Assembly (NCBI GenBank): GCA_001873755.1
Contig: MNZT01000020.1
Location: 1-6,427, forward strand
DNA length: 6,427 bases
Reading direction: 5' to 3'
Source of the DNA: Candidatus Wirthbacteria bacterium CG2_30_54_11
GTDB taxonomy: Bacteria; Patescibacteriota; CG2-30-54-11
The stretch's first letter is position 1; every line of letters begins with the position of its first letter. Position numbers and translations under genes: made by a program. Below, piece by piece: positions 1 to 5,358 of this stretch. The notes beneath the pieces are model-generated. The model ran no database searches. It was given only the letters and a program-made list of their open reading frames with translations, and was not told where the DNA came from.

Positions 1-405
1 CATCATGTTCCTGGCAGCGTAGATGATCTGCCCCGGGTTGTTGCCCGCGCTGTAGAGCCAGGCATCGGCAAATCCCATGCCCTCGCGCCGGACATCGTAG
101 AAAAAATTGTGGGACTTCGTGAGCAGTTCATCCAGCCCGTCCTGAAAATGGATATCCAAAAAAAGCAAAGGCAAAGCAGCCAGCCTCTTGACGAAAAAAG
201 GATGCTCCGGGTCAATGGTGTAATCACCCCGGCTGTCTGCCAGATAGCCGCTGAGCAGATGCACCGGCTCGTCAGAGGTGATCGAATCGTACCGGGCGAG
301 GTGAAGCTGCATCTGCAGAGCTGAGATGAGACAGGCACCCACGAGAACGATCTCCAGCACCTCAGTCCAGCGCGGAGACGATAGAAACTTTTTCGAATTG
401 AACAT
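1..405 (-). CDS. GT39-like membrane glycosyltransferase, N-terminal part (runs off left edge)
   Basis: The frame starts at ATG 405-403 and is open for 135 codons to the window edge, so only the N-terminus is seen. An AAAGGA ribosome site (415-420) lies inside the end of miaA, and only six bases separate the miaA stop from this ATG, so the two are probably co-transcribed. Residues about 16-34 form a hydrophobic segment. Next comes DSITSDEPVHLLSGY (40-54), then IDPEHPFFVKRLAALP (64-79) and LYSAGNNPGQIIYAAR (117-132). The Asp-Glu pair (45-46) after the first membrane helix, followed by an EHP motif, is the pattern of GT-C fold enzymes of the GT39/ArnT/PMT type. These move a sugar from a polyprenyl-phosphate carrier to protein or lipid on the outer face of the membrane. 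The family call is good; the donor and acceptor cannot be told. A complete member would have about 400-600 residues. Confidence 0.8.
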   Translation of the reverse strand, partial: MFNSKKFLSSPRWTEVLEIVLVGACLISALQMQLHLARYDSITSDEPVHLLSGYLADSRGDYTIDPEHPFFVKRLAALPLLFLDIHFQDGLDELLTKSHNFFYDVRREGMGFADAWLYSAGNNPGQIIYAARNMM

Positions 406-411
406 ACGGAT

Positions 412-1365
412 CTATCCTTTCTCTGAATACCAGGCCCTGATCAGTCCAAGCGCACTTTTCGCATTCTCCACCCACTGGATTCTCTCGTCTCTCCGAAACC
501 AGGTCATCTGCCTCTTGGCATAGCGGCGGGTATCCCGCTTGATGAGCTCAACCGACTCGGTCAAGGACAGTTCGCCCCGGAGGTGAGCACCCAGCTGTTT
601 GTACCCGATGCCCGTCATGGCAGAAGCATCATAGCCGAAGAGTTCCGAAAGCGATCTGACTTCCTCCAGCAAACCAGATCGCATCATGGCATCCACCCGG
701 GCATCCAGGCGCTGGTATAAAACCTCTCGCGGACAGGTAAGCGCTACCTGAAGAATATCCCACTTAGGCTCATGCTTCGTCTGCTGCCGGGAGAACGGCA
801 CCCCGGTCAACAGGCAAATCTCGACCGCCCTGAGGACCCGCCGGGGGTTCTTCAGATCAACCAGAGCCAAGGCATCAGGATCCAGCCGTTCTAACTCAGT
901 GATCAAGGTTAAAAGAGGCAGCTTTTCCAGCTTTGCCCGCAGATTGCCCCCAGTCTTCGTATCCGGGAAATCCAGACCGTCGACCATGCTTTTGATATAC
1001 AAGCCGGTCCCGCCGGCGAGGATGGGCAGCTTCTTTTTCTTGAACAACTCATCTATCCGGTCAGAGGCCAGCTTCTGAAACTGAGCTACTGAAAATTCCT
1101 GATTTGGTTCTACCACGTCAACCAGGTAGTGAGGAATTCCTTCCCCGGTCCGAAACGACGTACAAGGGTCACCAGAGTCGATCCGGCTGGTTTGTCCGGC
1201 AACCTTGGCAGTACCGATGTCCATGCCCCGGTAGACGGTCCTGGAATCGGCACAGATGATCTCACCGCCAAAGGTCTGTGCAGCTTTCAGGGCAAGCTCA
1301 GTCTTGCCCGTACCTGTCGGTCCGGTGACCACGAGGACCTGGTGCCTGGGTTGTGGGGAGGACAT
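412..1365 (-). CDS. miaA: tRNA dimethylallyltransferase (isopentenyl-tRNA transferase)
   Basis: MiaA transfers a dimethylallyl group from DMAPP to N6 of A37 in tRNAs reading UNN codons, which steadies codon pairing. The 317-residue protein has the P-loop GPTGTGKT (15-22), ADSRTVYRGMDIGTAK (39-54), PHYLVDVVEPN (78-88), AGGTGLY (117-123), NPRRVLRAVEI, TGIGYKQL and the C-terminal RRYAKRQMTWFRR. All are family hallmarks and the length is normal. I chose ATG 1365-1363 because GAGG (1371-1374) lies five bases upstream. A GTG at 1398 would add 11 residues, but it has no ribosome site and falls in the arm of a hairpin. Between GTAK and PHYLVD there are 23 residues (55-77), more than the roughly 9-10 I recall for the E. 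coli type. It lies 86 bases after the 62-aa gene and six bases before the glycosyltransferase gene. Confidence 0.96.
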   Translation of the reverse strand: MSSPQPRHQVLVVTGPTGTGKTELALKAAQTFGGEIICADSRTVYRGMDIGTAKVAGQTSRIDSGDPCTSFRTGEGIPHYLVDVVEPNQEFSVAQFQKLASDRIDELFKKKKLPILAGGTGLYIKSMVDGLDFPDTKTGGNLRAKLEKLPLLTLITELERLDPDALALVDLKNPRRVLRAVEICLLTGVPFSRQQTKHEPKWDILQVALTCPREVLYQRLDARVDAMMRSGLLEEVRSLSELFGYDASAMTGIGYKQLGAHLRGELSLTESVELIKRDTRRYAKRQMTWFRRDERIQWVENAKSALGLIRAWYSEKG

Positions 1366-1394
1366 GAAAACCTCATCAGCAGGGATGAAAAGCA

Positions 1395-1425
1395 ACACGG
1401 GAGCAGAACCTGGTCTCTCCCGCGT
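1395..1425 (-). promoter_or_regulatory. Intercistronic hairpin before miaA (possible attenuator or processing site)
   Basis: On the minus strand ACGCGGGAG (1425-1417) pairs with CTCCCGTGT (1403-1395): nine consecutive pairs, one of them G-U, around a 13-base loop that can itself pair a little. It sits in the 86-base gap between the 62-aa gene and miaA, about 30 bases before the miaA ATG. The run after it, TGCTTTTC, is only partly T-rich, so a full intrinsic terminator is doubtful. A partial terminator, an RNA processing site or a stability element would all fit. It has no T-run on the plus-strand side. Confidence 0.45.
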
Positions 1426-1451
1426 ACTTGAGAAAACGAACAGAAAACTAT

Positions 1452-1640
1452 TTATTCAGACAGAGCCGTACTGCGCCCGGAAGTGATCACCATGATCTCA
1501 TCCACTCGTTTGTTGAGTTCCTGATTCATCCTGGAGAGCAGATCCTGCTTGCTGATGCCGACCTGATCATCGATATTGCGCTCATAGTACAGGCAGGTGT
1601 CGAGTAGCAGCTGCCGGAGCCTCGTGCGTATCTGATCCAT
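1452..1640 (-). CDS. Small soluble helical protein, 62 aa, function unknown
   Basis: I do not recognise this protein with confidence. It has no membrane segment, is rich in charged residues and should form two helices: about 2-20 (DQIRTRLRQLLLDTCLYYE) and about 29-50 (ISKQDLLSRMNQELNKRVDE), with a loop between. This two-helix layout and the stretch NQELNKRVDEI faintly resemble Spo0E-like phosphatases (SQELDxLIxxY), but the conserved Asp is Asn here and the flanking organism does not look like a spore-former, so I do not adopt that name. Translation evidence is good: GAGGAA (1647-1652) lies six bases before the ATG, and the upstream gene's stop codon falls between them, leaving a three-base gap that suggests translational coupling. 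It is the last of three tiny genes between pheS and miaA. Confidence 0.72.
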   Translation of the reverse strand: MDQIRTRLRQLLLDTCLYYERNIDDQVGISKQDLLSRMNQELNKRVDEIMVITSGRSTALSE

Positions 1641-1643
1641 CGA

Positions 1644-1799
1644 TCATTCCTCTGTTCGTGGCATAGCTTTGTCTCTTCTCGCTTTTGATCTGGCCCGGAT
1701 GGCAGTGACGACACCAAACCCAATGATGGCAAAAAAAGTGCCAATGACCGAGAAAACTATGGCGACTCTCTGAAATAAACGCTCTCCTCTGTATTGCAT
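1644..1799 (-). CDS. Small single-pass membrane protein, 51 aa, function unknown
   Basis: This short frame reads ATG 1799-1797 to TGA 1646-1644. The peptide begins MQYRGERLFQR, has one clear transmembrane helix at about residues 12-34 (VAIVFSVIGTFFAIIGF and following), and ends in a very basic tail (IRARSKARRDKAMPRTEE). Charges on both sides of the helix do not settle the topology; the longer basic tail favours a cytoplasmic C-terminus. AGGTGA (1805-1810) lies five bases before the start. It begins 14 bases after the 66-aa gene and ends three bases before the 62-aa gene, so it fills the gap between two well-supported genes in tight operon spacing. No family is recognised. Longer frames overlapping this stretch in other phases give Cys/His/Ser/Arg-rich peptides without character and are not credible. 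Confidence 0.75.
   Translation of the reverse strand: MQYRGERLFQRVAIVFSVIGTFFAIIGFGVVTAIRARSKARRDKAMPRTEE
1647..1652 (-). promoter_or_regulatory. Ribosome binding site GAGGAA of the 62-aa gene, inside the preceding gene
   Basis: GAGGAA lies in the last codons of the 51-aa gene, six bases before ATG 1640. The TGA stop of the upstream gene falls in the spacer, a layout typical of translational coupling or re-initiation. Confidence 0.65.
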
Positions 1800-1813
1800 C
1801 TGCCTCACCTGTG

Positions 1814-2014
1814 CTATGTGGTTGGATCATTTTTTCGAGGCCGACCGGTCACAAAGCCGACCAACAGGCATATGACACCCAAAATTGTACCTAGCCATTG
1901 AAGGTATCCAAATTCTGCGGTAGCCGTTGCCTCCTGCCCGAGCCCGGTAAAATCTGCACTTGCCGAGATCGCAGTAATCCCTGTCCCGGCGATGGTCCAG
2001 ATGTAAGAACGCAT
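1814..2014 (-). CDS. Small membrane protein, 66 aa, function unknown
   Basis: The start at ATG 2014-2012 is chosen because a very strong ribosome site, GAGGAGG (2024-2030), lies nine bases upstream. An in-frame ATG at 2047 would add 11 residues but has a poorer site. The protein begins MRSYIWTIAGTGITAISASA (a weakly hydrophobic N-terminal helix or signal-like segment), then a short polar stretch (DFTGLGQEATATAEFG), then a strong transmembrane helix at about residues 36-56 (YLQWLGTILGVICLLVG), and a short basic tail (RPRKNDPTT). A two-helix hairpin with both ends inside is the simplest topology. It follows pheS by 58 bases and precedes another tiny membrane protein by 14 bases. No family is recognised. 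Confidence 0.75.
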   Translation of the reverse strand: MRSYIWTIAGTGITAISASADFTGLGQEATATAEFGYLQWLGTILGVICLLVGFVTGRPRKNDPTT

Positions 2015-2023
2015 GTCTGCGAT

Positions 2024-2030
2024 CCTCCTC
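2024..2030 (-). promoter_or_regulatory. Strong ribosome binding site deciding the 66-aa start
   Basis: GAGGAGG nine bases before ATG 2014 is the best Shine-Dalgarno match in the window. It argues for a 66-residue product rather than the 77-residue in-frame alternative from 2047. Confidence 0.7.
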
Positions 2031-2072
2031 TGAGCAGTTAGACCCATCTCAGCGCGATACCTCTTATGAGCA

Positions 2073-3086
2073 CTAGAACTGTTTCAAAAAACGCATATCA
2101 TTTTCAAACATCATTCTGAGATCTGAGATCCCGTACCTCATCATGGCGATGCGGTCGATCCCGAAACCGAAAGCAAAACCCGATACCTTTTCCGGGTCGT
2201 ATCCGACATTCCTGAGGACCTGCGGATGCACCATGCCCGCGCCGGCCATCTCCAGCCAGCCGGTCTGCTTGCAGGTACGGCAGCCCTGCCCCTGACAGAT
2301 ATTACAGCTCACATCGACCTCTAGGCTCGGCTCGGTAAAAGGGAAATGGTGGGGCCGGAAGCGGACATTGGTTGCCTCGCCGAGAAGATTCTTCATGGCA
2401 TAGCTGCAGGTACCCTTCAGATCCTGAAGAGTTATCCCCTCAGCCACCACGAGGCCTTCGAACTGGTGAAACATGGGAGTGTGGGTCATGTCGTAGTCAC
2501 GCCGGTACACTCTACCCGGAGCGATGATCCGGACCGGCGGCGTATGGGATTCCATATGACGGATCTGCACCGGCGACGTCTGGGTCCGCAGTAAGATCTC
2601 GCCGGTCAGATAAAAAGTATCCTGTGTATCCCGTGCCGGATGCTCTTTGGGCATGTTCAGAAGTTCGAAATTGTATTTGTCCCACTCCACCTCAGGGCCG
2701 GAAGCCACCTCAAAACCAATCCTCTGAAAGATATCCTCGATGAGCATCCAGGTCCGGGTAATCGGATGCAGGTGCCCGAGTCTGTCATCAGCCGCAGGCA
2801 GGGTCATGTCCACCCGGTCATTTTCCAGACCGGCATAGAGGCTCTCTGACAGTTCCTGCTCTCTCTGTGCAATTGACTGCTCTATGTCATTCTTCACCTG
2901 ATTGGCGGCAGCGCCCATCTGTGATCTGGTGGCAGGGTCCATGCTGCCGAGCGTACGGAGGAAAAGGGTCAGTGCCGACTTGCGCCCCAGATACTTCACC
3001 CGTGCTTCTTCGATCTCGTCAGGTGAGCTCAACAAGCTGATCTGAGATAGTGCCTGCTGTCTGATGTCCTGCAAATCCTCGGCCAT
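2073..3086 (-). CDS. pheS: Phenylalanine--tRNA ligase alpha subunit
   Basis: PheS is the catalytic subunit of the alpha2-beta2 enzyme that charges tRNA-Phe in the cytoplasm. From ATG 3086 the protein has 337 residues, normal for the bacterial subunit. It shows the N-terminal coiled-coil region with KYLGRKSALT (31-40); motif 1 region HPITRTWMLIEDIFQRIGFE (107-126); GPEVEWDKYNFELLNMP (130-146) and HPARDTQDTFY (149-159); motif 2 GRVYRRDYDMTHTPMFHQFE (191-210); RPHHFPFTEPSLEVDV (244-259); CxxC...CxxC (C261, C264, C269, C272); and motif 3 GFGIDRIAMMRYGI (307-320). I chose this start because it places YLG at residue 32, as I recall for other bacterial PheS. The ribosome site there is weak, and GTG 3122 behind GAGGTG is an alternative that adds 12 residues. 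It lies 81 bases after the repeat-protein gene. The usual partner pheT does not follow. Confidence 0.95.
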   Translation of the reverse strand: MAEDLQDIRQQALSQISLLSSPDEIEEARVKYLGRKSALTLFLRTLGSMDPATRSQMGAAANQVKNDIEQSIAQREQELSESLYAGLENDRVDMTLPAADDRLGHLHPITRTWMLIEDIFQRIGFEVASGPEVEWDKYNFELLNMPKEHPARDTQDTFYLTGEILLRTQTSPVQIRHMESHTPPVRIIAPGRVYRRDYDMTHTPMFHQFEGLVVAEGITLQDLKGTCSYAMKNLLGEATNVRFRPHHFPFTEPSLEVDVSCNICQGQGCRTCKQTGWLEMAGAGMVHPQVLRNVGYDPEKVSGFAFGFGIDRIAMMRYGISDLRMMFENDMRFLKQF

Positions 3087-3120
3087 CCGGATGACTTTCT
3101 CTAATTGGCTGATCGCGTGC

Positions 3121-3153
3121 ACTATAGTACAACACCTCAAGCCCGGTGAACAA
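3121..3153 (-). promoter_or_regulatory. Possible promoter for pheS within the operon
   Basis: On the minus strand, TTGTTC (3153-3148) and TACTAT (3129-3124) are 18 bases apart, and an overlapping TATAGT (3126-3121) is closer to the -10 consensus but badly spaced. Transcription from here would begin near 3115, leaving a short leader to ATG 3086 and excluding the GTG 3122 start. The match is modest and not proof of promoter activity. Confidence 0.25.
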
Positions 3154-3167
3154 GCGAAGGCAGACGG

Positions 3168-5267
3168 TCATCCGCCGATATCAATGCGGCGGAGGCGCTC
3201 TGTCCGTCTGAGGTAGACGAGCGAACCGCCGAGAGCCACGAACAGAACCCCGACTGCTCCGGCATACAGCCACCATTCGACCGGTCTGCCGCTTTTCGGG
3301 TCCAGCGGAGAAGTATCTCTGCCATCGGAGATACCATCACCATCCGTATCGGCCTTGGCGGGATCGGTCCCTCCGGCGATTTCCTCGCGGTCAGTGAGAT
3401 TGTCACTGTCGGTATCTCTGATGGTCGGATCGGTCCCGGCCTCATATTCTTCGACATTCAATAACCCATCTCCGTCAGCATCGAGAAAAGTATCGACCGG
3501 ATCGGAAAGCAGAAATCCATATTTCGTCTCAAAGTTATCCGGCATACCGTCCTGGTCGCTGTCCAGATGTTCTGAAGCATCAAGAGGAAATTCATCAACC
3601 CCATCATGGAAACCATCCCCATCGGTATCCCGTTTGGTCGGATCCGTATTCTTTTGAAATTCCTGCGCATTGGTCAAACCGTCCCCATCGTGATCAGCGA
3701 CGCCATCGGCAGGATCAAGGGGATCGTACCCGTAGCGCACCTCAAACCCGTCACCGGCTCCATCACGATCCGTATCCGCAACTGCAGGATCGGTTCCCAG
3801 CTCGAATTCCCGTTTGTTGATCAAACCGTCGCTGTCCAGATCTTCTTCTGCATCATCCCGGGTCAGATCCAGCCCATGCTCCAGCTCCCAAGCATCCGGC
3901 AATCCATCGTTATCGGCATCCAGCTGCCACAGAGGATCAAGCGGAAAGTCGTCCTCCTGGTCACCGACAGAGTCGCCATCCGTATCTGCCTTGTTCGGGT
4001 CTGTCCCCTGGGCGTATTCATCCAGATTGGAGAGTCCGTCCCCATCCGTATCCAATGCAGCATCACTGCTGTCGAGCGGATTCAGGCCATGATCAATTTC
4101 ATATCGGTCCGGCAGGCCGTCGTCATCAGTATCGCTTTTCGTCGGATCGGTACCCGCCTGGATTTCAGCCAGATTCGAAAGTCCATCATAATCGCTGTCG
4201 ATCCCGGCATCAGAGGGATCAAGCGGGTCGAGACCAAGAGAGATCTCGATGGCATCATTGATCCCGTCGCCATCCGTATCGGACTTCAGAGGATCAGTGC
4301 CCAGTTCTTTTTCTTTGGTGTCCGGCAAACCGTCATTATCATCATCGGTATCGGCATTATTTCCCATGCCATCACCATCGGTATCGGCTGTCTCTTTGTT
4401 GTCCAGGGGGTACGCATCCGCACCATCGGCTGCTCCATCGCCATCGGTATCAGAATTTCTGGGATCAATACCTTTTTGAAATTCCTCCAGATTGGACAAG
4501 CCATCCTGATCCGCGTCCCTGACGGCATCATTGCCGTTCAGCGGACTCAGATCGTATCGGACCTCCCAGCCATCCGGCATGCCGTCCCGGTCGGTATCGG
4601 CACTGTGCGGATCAGTCCCCTGCAGAGCTTCCTGGTTGTTGACCAATCCATCCGCATCGGGATCCAGGCTCTTGTCTGCTGCGCTGAGCGGATCCAAACC
4701 ATGCCTGTATTCCCAGCCATCATATATTCCGTCACCGTCGGTATCCTGTTTCAAAGGGTCTGTACCGATATCCGCTTCTTCGGAATCCGTAAGTCCGTCA
4801 TTGTCATCATCCGGATCGACTGAATTTCCAATCCCATCCCTATCCGTGTCGATATCGACGGTCAGGGTCCTGGTCTCTTCGTTGTTCGAGGTATCGCTGT
4901 CCACTGGGTCGGTAGAAGTGATCTTGACCGTTACCGGATACTCGCCCGCTTCGGAAAAAACATGATCCAGGGCAAAAAACCAACACGGCGACTCGGGGCC
5001 AAACACCTGGGTCTGGCGAGTACCAATCTGATCAGTACCTACAAAAAAGCCTTCCGTGATATTAAAATAGTCCATACTGCACACTTTGGCCTGGATCCTC
5101 ACCGAGCCTCCGGCCAGGGGAATGCCCGGGTTGAAGGTCAGACTACCTGCTTCGATATACACATCTCCGTTGGCTACCGCCTGGGCTCGGGGCGCCGGCA
5201 GACAACCGATGACCAGAACAGCAAGAGCTGCCATGATGCCTGTTTTGTATGTTCTACCTTGCCACAC
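3168..5267 (-). CDS. Secreted, membrane-anchored protein with thrombospondin type 3-like calcium-binding repeats
   Basis: This 699-residue protein starts at GTG 5267, with GAGGA (5274-5278) six bases upstream. Residues 1-32 are a Sec signal (basic start, core IMAALAVLVIGCLPAP); AQA or AVA would suit signal peptidase I, while VIGC at 19-22 also fits a lipobox. Residues about 34-137 look like an extracellular beta-sandwich of CARDB type (FNPGIPLAGGSVRIQAKV; DTSNNEETRTLTV). Residues 140-660 hold 23 units built on DxDxDG, most followed by a helix-like E-rich stretch and GTDP or GLDPL: thrombospondin type 3-like loops known to bind calcium. A transmembrane helix follows at about 665-686 and a basic tail RRTERLRR. 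It is therefore probably held in the membrane by its C-terminus with an Asp-rich stalk outside. A role in adhesion or as an envelope spacer is inference only. It heads the minus-strand cluster before pheS. Confidence 0.9.
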   Translation of the reverse strand: MWQGRTYKTGIMAALAVLVIGCLPAPRAQAVANGDVYIEAGSLTFNPGIPLAGGSVRIQAKVCSMDYFNITEGFFVGTDQIGTRQTQVFGPESPCWFFALDHVFSEAGEYPVTVKITSTDPVDSDTSNNEETRTLTVDIDTDRDGIGNSVDPDDDNDGLTDSEEADIGTDPLKQDTDGDGIYDGWEYRHGLDPLSAADKSLDPDADGLVNNQEALQGTDPHSADTDRDGMPDGWEVRYDLSPLNGNDAVRDADQDGLSNLEEFQKGIDPRNSDTDGDGAADGADAYPLDNKETADTDGDGMGNNADTDDDNDGLPDTKEKELGTDPLKSDTDGDGINDAIEISLGLDPLDPSDAGIDSDYDGLSNLAEIQAGTDPTKSDTDDDGLPDRYEIDHGLNPLDSSDAALDTDGDGLSNLDEYAQGTDPNKADTDGDSVGDQEDDFPLDPLWQLDADNDGLPDAWELEHGLDLTRDDAEEDLDSDGLINKREFELGTDPAVADTDRDGAGDGFEVRYGYDPLDPADGVADHDGDGLTNAQEFQKNTDPTKRDTDGDGFHDGVDEFPLDASEHLDSDQDGMPDNFETKYGFLLSDPVDTFLDADGDGLLNVEEYEAGTDPTIRDTDSDNLTDREEIAGGTDPAKADTDGDGISDGRDTSPLDPKSGRPVEWWLYAGAVGVLFVALGGSLVYLRRTERLRRIDIGG
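3288..4850 (-). repeat. Tandem array of 23 Asp-rich repeat units in four blocks
   Basis: Units are 22 or 27 residues, plus two short 13-residue openers. Block 1 (residues 140-294, bases 4850-4386) and block 2 (295-449, 4385-3921) each hold seven units of lengths 13, 22, 27, 22, 27, 22 and 22, exactly 155 residues. Block 3 (450-568, 3920-3564) repeats the last five of these. Block 4 (569-660, 3563-3288) has four units. Every block closes with a unit ending in PLD (AYPLD, DFPLD, EFPLD, TSPLD) instead of GTDP. By hand count blocks 1 and 2 match at about 84 of 155 residues, part of which is the shared motif itself. Confidence 0.88.
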
Positions 5268-5273
5268 GCTCTG

Positions 5274-5278
5274 TCCTC
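5274..5278 (-). promoter_or_regulatory. Ribosome binding site fixing the GTG start of the repeat protein
   Basis: GAGGA lies six bases before GTG 5267. The next in-frame ATG (residue 12) would cut the basic N-terminal part of the signal peptide, so the GTG start is preferred. Confidence 0.6.
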
Positions 5279-5312
5279 GCGTAAGCTGTCCCTGGATTGC
5301 AGTACGGCGAAA

Positions 5313-5341
5313 AGGATAGCATCATCATGCCCAAAAGTCCA
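5313..5341 (-). promoter_or_regulatory. Candidate promoter of the repeat-protein gene
   Basis: On the minus strand TGGACT (5341-5336) and TATCCT (5318-5313) are 17 bases apart, and the -10 is preceded by TGC, an extended -10 form. Transcription would start near 5306, giving a leader of about 38 bases that contains the ribosome site. It lies in the 91-base gap between divergent genes, where a promoter is expected. Both boxes match at only four of six positions. Confidence 0.35.
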
Positions 5342-5345
5342 TTTC

Positions 5346-5352
5346 AAAGGAG
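5346..5352 (+). promoter_or_regulatory. Ribosome binding site of the metallophosphoesterase
   Basis: AAAGGAG lies six bases before ATG 5359, a strong site that settles this start. I see no convincing plus-strand promoter upstream; TTGCAG with CATCAT 17 bases later is a weak pair. Confidence 0.7.
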
Positions 5353-5358
5353 CACCAA

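Noticed and set aside
3..338. 111-codon minus-strand frame at the left edge
   Set aside because: It overlaps the glycosyltransferase frame, which carries the DEPxH and EHP motifs, starts near the miaA stop and has a ribosome site. The other frame is Ser/Arg/Cys-rich without character.
1526..1830. Two overlapping minus-strand frames of 72 and 82 codons
   Set aside because: They compete with the 51-aa and 62-aa genes and give peptides rich in His, Cys, Arg and Ser. The start of one falls inside the stop region of the 66-aa gene and neither has a ribosome site.
2015..2072. Possible stem CTGAG/CTCAG between pheS and the 66-aa gene
   Set aside because: Only five pairs around a 13-base loop and no T-run, so it is too weak to call a terminator or attenuator.
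3606..4823. 405-codon open frame on the plus strand, antisense to the repeat protein
   Set aside because: It is the mirror of the periodic GAT/GAC-rich repeat region, which lacks antisense stops by composition. The product is Ile/Arg-rich with no fold signature and no ribosome site.
3288..4850. CRISPR-like or DNA-level repeat array
   Set aside because: The periodicity is at protein level. Recurring words such as CCATCGGTATCG come from shared DTDGDG codons, there are no equal spacers, and the region is one open frame.
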